Shown here one piece after another: positions 1 to 11,050 of a stretch of 64,000 nt of DNA. Each line of letters opens with the position of its first letter. The first letter of the stretch is position 1. Origin of the DNA: Pogona vitticeps (Eukaryota; Chordata; Lepidosauria; Squamata; Agamidae); the NCBI RefSeq assembly GCF_051106095.1, contig NC_135791.1, forward strand, positions 5,590,501 through 5,654,500, read 5' to 3'. The notes under the pieces were generated by a model, which saw nothing but the letters and a program-made list of their open reading frames with translations, did not search any database and was not told where the DNA came from. A program made the position numbers and the translations under genes.

Positions 1-120
1 ACAAAGGGGCTCAGAAAACACATGGACTTCAGATTCCTTGAAGAAGTTTTGAAGGTTCCGTTTCCCTATGAAAACAATGCCAGTGAGATGGAAAGAGAAC
101 TTATGGGTTCTGATTTATAG
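1..120 (+). CDS. Possible 3' end of an unidentified coding exon
   Basis: One frame is open from the first base to a TAG at 118-120 (39 codons) and reads as an acidic, protein-like tail: ...KHMDFRFLEEVLKVPF... then ...EMERELMGSDL. An AATAAA lies at about 191-196. I do not recognise the protein. It could be the terminal exon of a neighbouring gene or the end of a repeat-encoded protein. In human the neighbour on this side is CNR2, whose C-terminus, as I remember it, does not look like this. Confidence 0.2.
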   Translation, partial: TKGLRKHMDFRFLEEVLKVPFPYENNASEMERELMGSDL

Positions 121-221
121 GTGTTATTTATGCCTAAATGTAGCTTAAACATATGCATGGTTTTTATTTGCTTGTCACATCTGTATGGTATAATAATAAA
201 ACTAATAATATTTGGGTAGGA

Positions 222-582
222 TTTTTTGAATTGTGGTGCTGGAGGAGGCTCTTGAGAGTCCCCTGGACTGCAAGGAGAACAAACCTTTCCATTCTGAAAG
301 AAATCAACCTTGAGTGCTCACTGGAAGGACAGATCCTGAAGCTGAGGTTCCAATACTTTGGCCATCTCATGAGAAGAGAAGACTCCCTGGAAAAGACTCT
401 GCTGTTGGGAAAGTGTGAAGGCAAGAGGAGAAGGGGACGATGGACAGTGTCATCGAAGCGACCAACATGAATTTGACCAAACTCTGGGAGACCGTGGAAG
501 ACAGGAGGGACCAGCATGATCTGGTCCATGGGGTCACAAAGAGTCAGACATGACTAAATGACTAAACAACAACAACAACAAA
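222..582 (+). mobile_element. BovB (RTE clade) LINE, 3' fragment
   Basis: The translation matches the C-terminal end of BovB ORF2 (FELWCWRRLLRVPWTARRT, then LQ/FQYFGHLMRREDSLEKT). It is followed by the BovB 3' tail with 'ggtccatggggtcacaaag' and an AAC-rich end. It is 5'-truncated, as is usual for LINE copies, and small indels shift the frame near its end. Confidence 0.88.
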
Positions 583-601
583 ATGAGGGCTTCATGTAGA
601 C

Positions 602-737
602 CACTGGTTCTTAACCTTGGGTTACTCAGGAGTTTTGGACTGCAACTCCCAGAAGCCTTCACCACCAACTGTGCTGGCTGGGGTTTCTGGGAGTTGCAGT
701 TCAAAAACATCCAAGTAACAAAGGTTAAGAACCACTG
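602..737. mobile_element. hAT-type MITE with 8-bp target-site duplication
   Basis: A 136-bp element has about 15-bp terminal inverted repeats (CACTGGTTCTTAACC on the left, GGTTAAGAACCACTG on the right). It is flanked by perfect 8-bp direct repeats ATGTAGAC at 594-601 and 738-745. Inside are inverted copies of a 'ctgcaactcccaga' motif. An 8-bp duplication is the hAT signature. There is no coding capacity, so it is non-autonomous. Confidence 0.85.
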
Positions 738-745
738 ATGTAGAC

Positions 746-1670
746 TTCGAACCTGTCACAGAGCAATGTGTGTTATACTTGTGAATATGCATGTCCCCAT
801 GCACATTCTCATGTGTACAGGAGAACAGTGGCAAGTTAGCATCTATTTAATATATTCATATATCTCAGCCCAATGTCTTATTTGTGTGATTTACTGCCAC
901 CTGTTGGGGAGAATATAGCTGCCAGTAGGTAGGAAGTTCCTCCTTACTTCAAAGAAGACTTCAAACTATTCCAAATTCAAATACAAATAAACACAAGCTA
1001 ATAACAAAATCAAACATTCAACATGCAAAAGGCTTAACCTGATAAAATGATGTATACCACTTAGCCAACGTTTGTATATAGGATGTTGGGGAGGAGATCT
1101 TATATTCTGTTTTGGGCAGTAAAATATTTGGGGCAGTGTATTCTTGAAGGTTTTCACAGCCGGGATCTAATGGTTGTTGTGGGTTTTCCGGGCTCTTTGG
1201 CCGTGTTCTGAAGGTAGTTCTTCCTGACATTTCACCAGTTTCTGTGGCCGGCATCTTCAGAGGACTGGAGTCAGAACTCTGCCCATGCTCTGGAAAGGCT
1301 TGGTGATGTAATGGGATTTATTTTATTTCAAGAAAATGAAATAAGTTTGCTGCCTTTGATTGAGTTTGAAAGAATGCTGTCTCTTTTCAAACAGTCATTC
1401 GGTTAAATGACTGACTGACAGAGTTTGGTCAGTAAGGTATAACTATTAAAATTAACTTCAGTAAGACATTAAAAGACAAAATGATAGCACTTCAGAATGA
1501 AGGTAACTTGAGGGCACCCGTCAACAACTAGATTAGGAATTGATTTCATCAGCTTGGTTATGTCTCCTGTTTTAGGTTGGGGAGTGGGAGGGAGATGGAC
1601 AGATTCTGGATTGGATCTACAGTGCCAGTCTAGTGCTGAAACTTTGAAAAAGCTGAAGTGTTTCCACTTA
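746..1670. other. Intergenic, no gene seen
   Basis: There is no credible coding exon. About 1165-1300 carries a dispersed-repeat type sequence ('gggttttccgggctctttgg' onward) that I associate with squamate genomes but cannot assign to a family. The remainder is AT-rich unique-looking DNA. Confidence 0.5.
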
Positions 1671-1723
1671 CAGTGGTGCCTCGCTAGACAGTTACCCCGC
1701 ACGATAGTTTTTTCACTAGACAT

Positions 1724-1791
<68 letters not shown>

Positions 1792-2186
1792 TTTATTTAA
1801 TTTATACCACGCCTATCTGGCCCACCGGACCACATTGACTCTTTGCGATCGCTATAGCGATTCACAAAACAGTGATTCCTATGGGGGAATTTCGCTGGAC
1901 AATGTTTGGTCCCTGCTTCGCAAACCGATTTTTGCTAGACGACGATTTTGACAGCTCCCTCCGCGCTCGCAAAACGGGTGTTTTCGGGACCTAACCTTCG
2001 CAAGCGATTTAAATAGCTGATCGGCGGTCCGCAAAGTGGCTTTCCTATGGCCGATTTTGCTAGACAATGACGATTCTTCCCTATTGAAACGCATTAAACT
2101 GGTTTCAATTCATTCCAATGGGGAAATGCTTTTCGCTAGATGATGATTTCGGAAACAGATTATCATCATCTAGCAAGGCAACACTG
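1671..2186 (+). mobile_element. Tigger/pogo-like MITE (TA target site)
   Basis: The element starts CAGTGGTGCCTCGCTAGACA and ends with the imperfect inverse (TCTAGCAAGGCAACACTG). TA dinucleotides flank it at 1669-1670 and 2187-2188. The interior has CG-containing repeats of the 'gctagac' type and short internal inverted repeats. A second copy in the opposite orientation lies at 35003-35429. This copy is longer because it contains the TTTA array at about 1722. TA duplication and CAGTG termini fit Tc1-mariner/Tigger relatives. Confidence 0.75.
1722..1802. repeat. (TTTA)n microsatellite with LINE-tail edge
   Basis: About 18 copies of TTTA are followed by 'tataccacgcctatctgg'. That is the reverse complement of the L2-like LINE 3' end seen elsewhere in this window, so a short LINE tail probably inserted in the MITE and its A-rich tail expanded. 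Confidence 0.8.
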
Positions 2187-2188
2187 TA

Positions 2189-2560
2189 TGTGTAAATAGC
2201 TCGGGTCTCTCAGCCCCATCTGTTTCTGGGATACCTAGATGGCTATGGCAGAAAGCTTAGCTTTGACATAGAGATTGTATCGTGCATATCACATTAGGGG
2301 AATGTAATGATTACATAATAACTGGTATAGCCCAGGGTGCCATTACCAATTAGCAGAGCTGTAATCAGGACGAGGTTAATTGCAGCTTTGATTCAGACTG
2401 CCACTGCTGTAAGAATGAAATCCCACCTGTTGGGTTTTGCTCTGGCAAGAATGAGAAAAATTTCACCCTCACCATGCATATGACCTTCAAGACCTCCCAC
2501 CTCCCTGATTGGCATAATTGGAAAAATAAAACAGTTGGGCTCAGCATGGACTTCCTCACA
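2189..2560. other. Intergenic, no gene seen
   Basis: This is unique-looking sequence without splice-flanked reading frames or a repeat I can name. Confidence 0.4.
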
Positions 2561-2564
2561 CTTC

Positions 2565-3600
2565 TTTTATTATTTTTTAATTATATAAAATAGAAAGTAA
2601 AAACATACTTTTAAAAAAACCCTAATAACACAAAACAACAAAAAAAAAGTCATGGAAAATGAGCCAGGACCTCTGGAGATATAATTAACTTTCCTCTCAT
2701 TCCCCTTCCTTTTTTAAAAATTAACACTTGGGATAAGGTAAGGGGTATAGAAGGTGAAGGGTGATATGTGAGAAGAAAAAAAAGGAGGGGGAGGCGAACA
2801 CAAAACATACTGACATCCAATCTATTCATGTTGCAATATCAACCCGACTTTCCGCTTTTCTTCTATTTGATTGCCCTCCAGGTTTTAACTTACATTTACA
2901 TCCTAGTTTTAATCTATGTTATTCAAATACTATCTGGTGACTCAATCCACTTATATAACAAATTGCATTGTTCAGTTGCCTTTTGCATTGGGCAGTCTTT
3001 CAACACTTCTGATAAGATATCCATTTCTGCTGCTTCCCGTATCTTCTCAATAAGTTCCTCTTGTTTTGGTATCACTGATTTCTTCCAATTCTTGGCACAA
3101 AGAATTCTGGCTGCAGTGACTATATATGTAACTAGGTAGTTCTTTGTCTTGCTTATATTGTGTGGTATAATACTCAGTAGAAACAGTTCTGGGGTTAGTG
3201 GAACCTTATAAAGCAATATTTTTTTGTAACAAAGTATGTAAACCTATCCAAAATCGTTTCGCTACTTTGCAAGTCCACCACATATGGTAAAAACTTCCCT
3301 CATGTGCTTGACACTTCCAACAAACATTTGACACATCTGTATAAATCTTTGATATTTTTTCCGGAGTTATGTGCCACCTGTAAAACATTTTATATATATA
3401 TTCTCCTTGAAGTTGACCGATTTTGTGAGCTTTCTCACACAGACACAATTTTCTCTGGCAATGTCTCTCCACACCCTTAGCCAACAATTACACACCCTTA
3501 GCCAATAGTTTTTCCCAACTCTTTCACTTTTAAGTTGAGAATGACATAATGAACTAAGAGATAAAAACTTTGTCACAAAGCATTTCTTGAACGAATCAGG
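2565..3600 (-). mobile_element. L1-clade LINE, 3' part of ORF2
   Basis: On the minus strand two adjacent frames read as the C-terminal region of L1-type ORF2. They contain YKMFYRWHITPEKISKIY, CWKCQAHEGSFYHMWWTCK and KNWKKSVIPKQEELIEKIRE. The T-rich stretch near 2560-2600 is the complement of the poly(A) tail. The two frames need a frameshift between about 3206 and 3216, and the element is 5'-truncated near 3600. It is non-functional. Confidence 0.8.
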
Positions 3601-3830
3601 ATATGACTCTAGAACAGGTGACATGCTGAAGTTGGCGTAATGAGTCAGTAAAAGGCTGGGACCAGCGGCTTAGGAAACATACCGGGTGAGCCAGGAGCTT
3701 GGACATGTTACTTTTTGGCCTACACATCCCATAATTTACAAAAAAGGTCTTGTAAATAAATAAATACCTAGGACAATCCCTAAGCCCCAGGTTCACTCGC
3801 CAAGCCTTGCTCAGAGTTATAGGGTAGGTA

Positions 3831-4063
3831 GCATTGGCTGGATAGCTCAGTAAGCTAAGTATTTGGTTTCAGAACCAGGGTTGTGGGTTCAGTTCCCATT
3901 GTGCCTCCCAAGAGAGCTAGCCTATGTAGCCTTGGGCAAGCTGCACAGTCTTAGGATGCCCCCAGAAGAAGGGAATGGTAAACCACTTCTTTGTACTTTC
4001 TATTTACAAAACCCTGAAAAGAGCACCGTAAGTAAGAATTGACTTGACAGCACACAATAATTA
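3831..4063 (+). mobile_element. tRNA-headed SINE (Sauria-like)
   Basis: The head is tRNA-like, with A box 'gatagctcagtaagct' and B box 'gggttcagttccc'. The body follows ('agcctatgtagccttgggca', 'gaagggaatggtaaacca') and a tail like 'aagaattgacttgacagcac'. The same body recurs at least nine times in the window on both strands. It is not a tRNA gene because the acceptor stem does not close. Confidence 0.8.
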
Positions 4064-4330
4064 TGGAGGCGAGACATTCAGCAGGGGTCAACGTGAAAGG
4101 CCTCCCTGAGAAGTAGTGTTTTTAACGGCCCCCTAAATGAGTACAGGGAGGGGACGAGGCATAGCTTCTCCGGGAGCTCATTCCACAACCTCGGTGCCAC
4201 TGCCGAGAGGACCCTACCTCTAGTAGATGACCTTTGGGCCTCTCTCAGGTTGGCTACACAGAGGAGCCTGGCCAGAGAAGACCTGGTGGGTCAGGCAGAG
4301 GCTATGTTGTGAGCTAGCTGTGATGTAATG
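4064..4330. repeat. Unassigned interspersed repeat
   Basis: The segment 'ggagctcattccacaacctc' to about 4310 resembles a consensus recurrent in reptile and bird genomes, probably a LINE 3' region. I cannot place it in a family from sequence alone. Confidence 0.35.
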
Positions 4331-7300
4331 CAGACTATTTTAGGCTAGCTTGGTCGTTAGTGGATAATTAACACTAATGAGTGTTAATCTGCACAAGAAC
4401 TATTCCTTGTGGAGATGAAAACAGCTAGAAGATTGTTTGTTGGTAACATTCAATGGTGCTCCTTGAATTTTTGGATTCTCCTTGGGGGTTGTATGGCTAG
4501 GCTCACAATAAGTCCCGGACTGCCTTTCAAAATTTTCCTTTATGCCACTGCCTGGGACCTGTACGATTCTGACTGAAAACATGCCAGCAAGGAAAATGCA
4601 TCAACCTTCTCCTGACAATAACAACTATATGCTGTCAGCGTCAAGTCATTCCTGATTTCTGGCAGCCGCTTCTAGGTAGATGTTATTCCCAAGCTGCTCC
4701 TTCTAGTGGCACTCGGGAACCCCCAAAAGTCCAAGAGGGGCAAGGTGTATCATCTTATCGGACGCACATGTTCCAAGGGGTCTCAACTGGCCCCTCTCCT
4801 GGGATGCACAGTACTTACTGAGCGAAACCAGTTCATGATGGGATGCCTCTTTACCTGAAGAGGATGCTCTGTGTGTAGAAAGTCTCAGGTTCCACCCCTG
4901 ACATTTCTACTGTTCAGATGTGCTCATTCTCATCACCTCCAGCCAACATGGCCTGTTGTCAATATACTGTCGTCTGAAACATCTGAAGGCGGTCCATTTT
5001 CCTATCCCTTTCTCTTTTCTCATCTTCGAATGAACGATGCGTGGTGGTGGTGGTAGCGGCAGGAAAGCTTCAAAAGGGTTTAATTTCTGAGCCTCAACTC
5101 TATTCATCTTTGTGATTATGTAAGTGTTCCCTCCCTGCTCAGTAGGTTCTCCTTCCCTCACCTGGTCTCGTCCTGGTTGCAAGATCAGGCGAACAAGCAG
5201 TTGTGCAACCAGCTACACAACCAGCGTATGTGTCAGGAATGGTGGTAGAGATGGGATGGTTGCCTCAACAGGCATGGAGAACATCAACAGAGTTTGGACC
5301 TTGGTGTTTCATGAGGTAACTTTCGAAAAAAACTTTAGCCTTCAAAAGCAGGAAATAGGGTTGATGATCACCTTAGGCCAGTGTTTCAAAGCTGCTTCTG
5401 GCCACCGTCCTGTGGTGGTGGGTCTAGTTTCAGGAAGGAATATAGCTAAAAGTCTTGGGTGAATCAGACAACCGCCCAGGAAAGGAAAGCTGGGAAGGAT
5501 CCTATCATTAAGCAGGGCGAGGCAACCCGCCTGAAGGCTGCGGATTTTAGGGCATCATTAAAAGGAAACAAATGGTTAGTTATTTCATTTCTTATCATGC
5601 TGGATCTGCCATGAAACAGTGCCATAAAACTGCACCTGGAAACAGCAATAATGCTGTGTTTATGATTCCAGCCAGCCAGTCAGCCATGCATTACTTAGGG
5701 CTGCAATTAGGTATTCAGGGTTCCCTTTAGTTATGTCATAGCAAACCCGCTGGGCTAAGATCAGCAAACAGAAGAGGGAGGAAAGTGAGGGTAAGCAAGG
5801 AAGGAGCTGCGTTATGCCCGATTGGAACCTCTTCTAGCCCAGGGTCACAGACATTACGAAGGCACAAAGTTAGACCTGTACGAACTCCAAAAGTGTTCAA
5901 GACTGAACATAACCGACACATGTTTCTGCGCATTGCAGCAAAATGCCAATCAGTTCAAACATTCCATTTTTCACAGAGGTGGGCAAAGTATGTTTTTTGA
6001 ATCACAGCTTCCAAACTCATTGGTTGGTCTTACTATTTGGGGAGGTCTCTTAAAAAAGGAACTTTTCCTATTCCTCATCTTTTAATGCCATGCAGAATGG
6101 TGAGATTTCTAATAAATGAAAAGCATTATTTCGCAGAATCCTTTATAATTGCATCCTCTTTCATCATGTTTATGTAAACATGTGTAAATGCAGGAAGGGA
6201 AAGCCAACTGCAGGCATCCCTCAGTACATTTCTTGCAACTTTTATTGCAGTAAGAGGGAAGAAAGCATTTTATCTCACCTTGATACAGACATTACAATGA
6301 GATAAGGTAAGTATTGTTTGCATCACACAGTATCCTGCAATATATTCCTTTTCAATAGGAGAGCTGGGAACATCATATGATTCCCATCTTGCATCCTCCA
6401 ATTAAACTATAAATAAATTTAAGAAGTGATCAAGAAAGAGCAAACATTCTGCATAAAACTCAAAGTGTGCTTGCCTCCACACTGACCCCCTTTTTAAAGA
6501 TTCTGGTCAAGTCTCATGGAATTGCAACATTCCAGATGTCCTCCATAATTCCATATGTCCTCCAGCATTCCAGTGGACATTCTAGATGCCTCTTGACATT
6601 CCAGATGTCCTTGGACATTCCAGATGAGGTGACAAATACCAAAGTACACAGTCAATAGAAAGAGAATGTTTAATTTTTGTCTGTGTGGTGGGCATCCTTC
6701 TCCACCCATTCCCAGCTAGTATCAGTGCAAAGCTACCTGCATGTGTGCTGCAGCTGTGTTGGTGTTAGCATGCCACAGAGCCAGGACTTTGGAGAGAGGG
6801 CTGGCGGATGCAGGCATTTAGGCCCGCTGTTTAGGGCACGAGAGGGTGTACAGCGCTAGTATTGCAACTTCTGTGCCTCCTGATCGCATAAGAGAGAAAT
6901 CCCCAGAGCTTCAGCAGCAGCATAGGGTCTAGAAACACTCCCCGTGTGTCATGTGTGCTGTAAATAAGGTCACAGAAAGCATGCGCCTTATCTGGAATGG
7001 CAGCAACGACTGCAGCTGCTCGGCACAGTTTCTCCCTCGTCCGGCCATTGAAAAATGTCTTTTGCCCTTGGCTGGTGGCCACATCCTTTTATTGGCCTGT
7101 TTTTACCGAAGTATTGGCCGTTTGTCCAGATTGCCCTTGTGCTCCTTTCTTCAACTCCTTGGCAAAGTTGTAGTTCCAGTTATTGGTCTGAACCGTTGCC
7201 TGCCCCACCTCTATGACTTCACAAGGAACCGACCTTGTGATGTCAGAAGGCCTCACTCTGTGGTTTCTTACTCACCACATGCTTAGGGCCTCATTACGAC

Positions 7301-7748
7301 AACACTCTGTGCTTACCAGTGTTATATGCAACAGCTTGTGCTATTCAAAATGGCGCTCTTAAACACCGAGCGAAGGTACCCTGCAGACACAGAGAGAATT
7401 CACATTTCCCCCTCTCCCCAGACAATCCTGGGAATTATAATTCTGTGAAGAACAAGGTGACGTTTTTTGCCAAATGGCAGGTCTTTTGTAACAGACAAGA
7501 CCGGCAAAGGTGATTTGTAACATGGAGTGGATGGTTTGCACCTTCCAATAAACTAGGATCTAAATAACCAAACAGAGTGTCCTGAAGTTTGCATAATGCA
7601 GCTGTTTGGATTCAGTTGACAGATGTAATCAGTTGCATCTTTAGTTTTTACTAATTTAAATGGAAGGGGTAACCACTTGCTTAACTTTTCTCAGCATGCA
7701 ACTGTCCTGGCTTAGTTCGAGTTGATTAAAAGTTTCCTAAGACAGTTG
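4331..7748. other. Intergenic, no gene seen
   Basis: All open frames are short, lack splice context and show no recognisable domain. At about 6525-6630 a degenerate tandem unit 'cattccagatgtcctc' recurs about five times. AT-rich unique DNA fills the rest. Regulatory elements cannot be excluded. Confidence 0.5.
6525..6630. repeat. Degenerate minisatellite
   Basis: The unit 'cattccagatgtcct' (about 16-24 bp) recurs with substitutions and spacing changes. Confidence 0.55.
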
Positions 7749-8115
7749 AATGAAGTTTATTGGCAAAGATACTGGAGTGGCTTGCCAGTTCCTGCTCCAG
7801 ATGGATCGCGTTGAGTCAGAACTCTCCACTAGGACCTGTCCATCTTGGGTGTCCCTGCACAGCATAGCCCATCGCTTCTCCGAATCACTCAAGCCCCTTT
7901 GCCATGACAAAGCAACAATCCATGAAGGGGAGGCAGCAATCTACATAAAAGCCCTTTGACTGTGTGGACCACAGCAAACTATGGCAAGTTCATAAAGAAA
8001 TGGCAGTGCCTGACCACCATATCTATCTCCTGAGAAATCTATATGTGGGACAGGAAGCAACAGTTAGAATTTGATATGGAACAACTGATTGGTTCAAAAT
8101 TGGGAAAAGAGTAAA
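7749..8115 (+). mobile_element. BovB LINE fragment, reverse-transcriptase region
   Basis: The bases from about 7945 (aaaagccctttgactgtgtg, then gacaggaagcaacagttaga) match the BovB RT core encoding a KAFDCVDHxKLW-like motif and LRNLYVGQEATV. An upstream piece resembles the preceding ORF2 region. Both are broken by frameshifts and the copy is truncated at both ends. Confidence 0.7.
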
Positions 8116-10280
8116 AACTATGCCCTTTACTTTGATTTTTAAAAAAGACTTCTGCAAATTTGGAGCTTGTTTGCTTCTCGTTTCTGTTTTCACTTTTCAT
8201 GAAATACTGGTACTTGCGTTTCCTTCTCTGAACTCCCCCCCCCCAAAAAAAACACACACCACTTTCCTTATATTTCATATCTCCGTATGATTACCACCAG
8301 TTGCAACTGGCAGGTCTTGCTCCATTTCATGATCTGCAGACTCTGAACTCTTACACTGAAACACGGAACGTTTTAGTCAACAAGTAGAAACAGGAACAGT
8401 TGTAAACAAGGCAACCCTCCTCCTACAGAACTCTGCACTCTACACACCCATGGGAGCGGTGGCTTACATCACGCATGCAGTCTTGATTGCTGCTCAGACA
8501 TGTCTGCATACAGTGGTAAGACTGATTAAATATGTAGATAGGAGTGACCTCCAGTACAAAACACACCTCTGCAGACTATGGGTAAATAGCAGACGATGTA
8601 CTAGCACAGCCTTTGGATTTAAGAGCATGCATTTATGTCCTTGTGCTCTTAAGGTACATGTATCCACCCTCCACCAACAGATTTACCAGTACATGTCATA
8701 GGTAGACTCCTGCAGCATTCAAAATACTCCAGAGCTTGGAATTTTTTTCTTTTTCTTTTTGGACTACAGCTCCCAGAATCCCCATCTAGTCTGGGGATTG
8801 TGGGAGTAGTATTCCCCAAAATTATTTTCCCAGTCTGTAGTTTAAATTTAAATCCAAAACGACATGGATGAGAGTGTGAAGAGTTTTGGCCCCTGCTCCC
8901 TGCAGTGTTCTCCTGTACTGAAAACCTGCTCGGATGAGTTTCCTAGCCTTCTGAAACAGGTATTAAAGGTTTTAAGACAGGCAGGTGCTATAAGGAGGGC
9001 AGTGTTGACCAGAATAGGTCAGTGTTTCACATTTCCTGCTTGAGCCTGCTGAAACCGCTTTCTCAAGTGCAATGACAGCAGCCAATACTGGCCCCACATA
9101 CGTCATTGAGGGCAGAAAGAGAAGTTACAGATAATCTCTGACATTAAAGAAGAACCAGTTTGCCCTAGACGATCCAATGGTTCAAAGGATAGGTATTTGA
9201 CTCCCCCCCCCGCCCAGTCTTTACAAGAACATATCACAATGCAACCACATGGAGAAAAGCCCATTCAAATCATTCCAGCTTGAAAAAGTAAACGTTCCCC
9301 AGTGGCAGAGAGCAAAAAGGGCTGGACTGATTCGAACCAGCTTTTGCATCATGTAGTTAGTAAAAAAAAAAATATTTAGAATCTAATTATGTTGAACAAA
9401 TCCCATGGTATTTGACCATGGAATCAAAATACTGACATGGAAAGAATTAGCCAGTCAAATACTATTGTCAGCTGAGAACATATTAACACCTGGAAATTAT
9501 ACACTAGGGGCTTGTGGATGTTTCCTTTGACATTTGGGCCTGAGGGGTTAATTTTGCCCCATGCAGGTGGTCTGCCTGCAATTGGTCCCACTTTCGGACT
9601 GGACGGTCTCCATACTGGTCTACATTGTTGACAGACACTTTTGCATGCAGAGTGACACGATTGTTAAAATCCAAAAGGAGAGATCATGTGAAGTGTTGGG
9701 CTTTTTTCTCTCTATCGCTACTTCATCTTCATAAACACATTATTTTCTCAGTGAAATTGCGGGGACATCTTTTTATATATATATTCTCCTTGGCTCTTTT
9801 GCAAGTACAACTTGCCTTAAAACCCCATGTCACACAGTTAGGGATTACTGTAAATGAATCAATCAATCTGTGGCAATCAATCTGATCAGGGTGCTACGCA
9901 AATGATGAAAAGATGTGTGGAAAAACAGCGATTGTGTTAGTTCTTTCCCTGGGGTGAGCATATAGCATTTTGCCGGGAGGACATCTTCACAATAGGCAAA
10001 TAACAGAATTGTCAGAATTTACACAGGAGTAGTTGCATTCGCTTGCCTCAGCATGTTGGCAAAATAAGGAAAGTGTGTGGGGAGGAGGGAAGCAAAGCAC
10101 TTCAGTCCTTTGAAGACTAAAAGATTTGCAGTGTGAGCTTTTGTGTATCCAAAATCCCTAAATGAATGGCTATTTCCAAGGTGGGTCGTGCATTAGCTGT
10201 GTGCTGTTCTGGAACAGAAGAGAAAAACAAGTTTTGCTGTGACGCCTATAAAACCAGAGCTTGGGACATGTTACTGTCTT
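8116..10280. other. Intergenic upstream of PNRC2, no gene seen
   Basis: No coding exon can be supported. About 8760-8815 is a solo piece of the hAT MITE interior (ggactacagctcccagaatc and its inverse). About 10090-10150 resembles the 'caccttaaagactaac' dispersed repeat also seen near 11.9 and 27.2-27.6 kb. Confidence 0.5.
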
Positions 10281-10285
10281 GTTGG

Positions 10286-10331
10286 ACTACAACTCCCAGA
10301 GTACTGACATGGGGATTCTGGGAGTTGTAGT
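10286..10331. promoter_or_regulatory. Inverted pair of ZNF143/THAP11-like motifs
   Basis: ACTACAACTCCCAG at 10286-10299 and its inverse CTGGGAGTTGTAGT at 10318-10331 lie about 450-500 bp upstream of the PNRC2 CpG island core. The sequence resembles the known ZNF143 (STAF) site ACTACAATTCCCAG. It also matches the interior of the hAT MITE family in this window, so it is probably transposon-derived. Binding is inference. Confidence 0.5.
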
Positions 10332-10399
10332 CCCGCCTTTACTCATGACTAGTAACAGGGTATATTTGGTCGTAAGCTTCGGAGCCTTCATCCCCACAG

Positions 10400-11050
10400 T
10401 CAGATGCTGAGGAGGTGTCCGCAGGAGAGACCAGGCGAGAAGGAACCGTGCCCTTCCCTCGCCTTCCCCTCCATACCCCATCAGCTTCCTTTCCCCAGCC
10501 GTTTATTTTTTTCCCGACATGCCCCTCGCGGGGAGATTCAAACCCAACAACAACAACAACAGCCCCTCCCGCTGCGCTGGGCTCTTTCCTCCTCCTCCCT
10601 TTCCCTTCCTCAAACCCCCTCCGTTTTCCCTCCCAACCCTAGCAACAGGCGGACACGATGCCCGTTGGCCAGGCGTCCGGATGAGCCTCGCGCGGATTGG
10701 CTGCTCCGAGTGGAGGGAGGCGGGTCTGCGTGACGCCTGTTTCCCCGCCCCCTTCGCGGGACCGTAGGGGGAGAAGGCGGCCGCCATTTTGTGCGCGAGA
10801 ATTTGTCTGTCGAGAAGGCGAGTGCGGAGGGAGAGGCGAAGAGAGGGGCGAGCGGAGTTGCGCTTTCGAGGTGAGGTTAAAAAAGGGGCTAGCGTTGACC
10901 ATGGCGGTGTTGGGGTGACCGTGAAGGGCGAGTGGAGTGAAGTCCGGGGTGAGGTAGGCTGAGGGGGTGCGCCGCCATGTTGTGTTGCCGCACAGAGAAG
11001 CCCAAGAGTGTCTCTTCGGTCCCCCTCAGCTCCTGGAGGGACGGTAGGAC
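10400..11050 (+). promoter_or_regulatory. PNRC2: CpG-island promoter of PNRC2
   Basis: This is a GC- and CpG-rich block in an otherwise AT-rich region. It contains an inverted CCAAT box (ATTGG at 10696-10700), GC boxes (ccccgccc near 10744) and a YY1-type motif GCCGCCATTTTG at about 10780-10791, typical of initiator-proximal positions. A second 'gccgccatgttg' lies near 10971. Transcription probably begins around 10.75-10.80 kb. Confidence 0.75.
10785..10870 (+). other. PNRC2: PNRC2 exon 1 (5'UTR), start approximate
   Basis: A non-coding first exon is inferred. It follows the YY1 motif and ends at a good donor (TTTCGAG then GTGAGG at 10871). The 5' edge is not fixed by the sequence. Confidence 0.55.

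Noticed and set aside
4331-10280. CNR2, expected by human synteny beside PNRC2
   Set aside because: No seven-transmembrane reading frame of the expected size is present; the gene is either outside the window or elsewhere.
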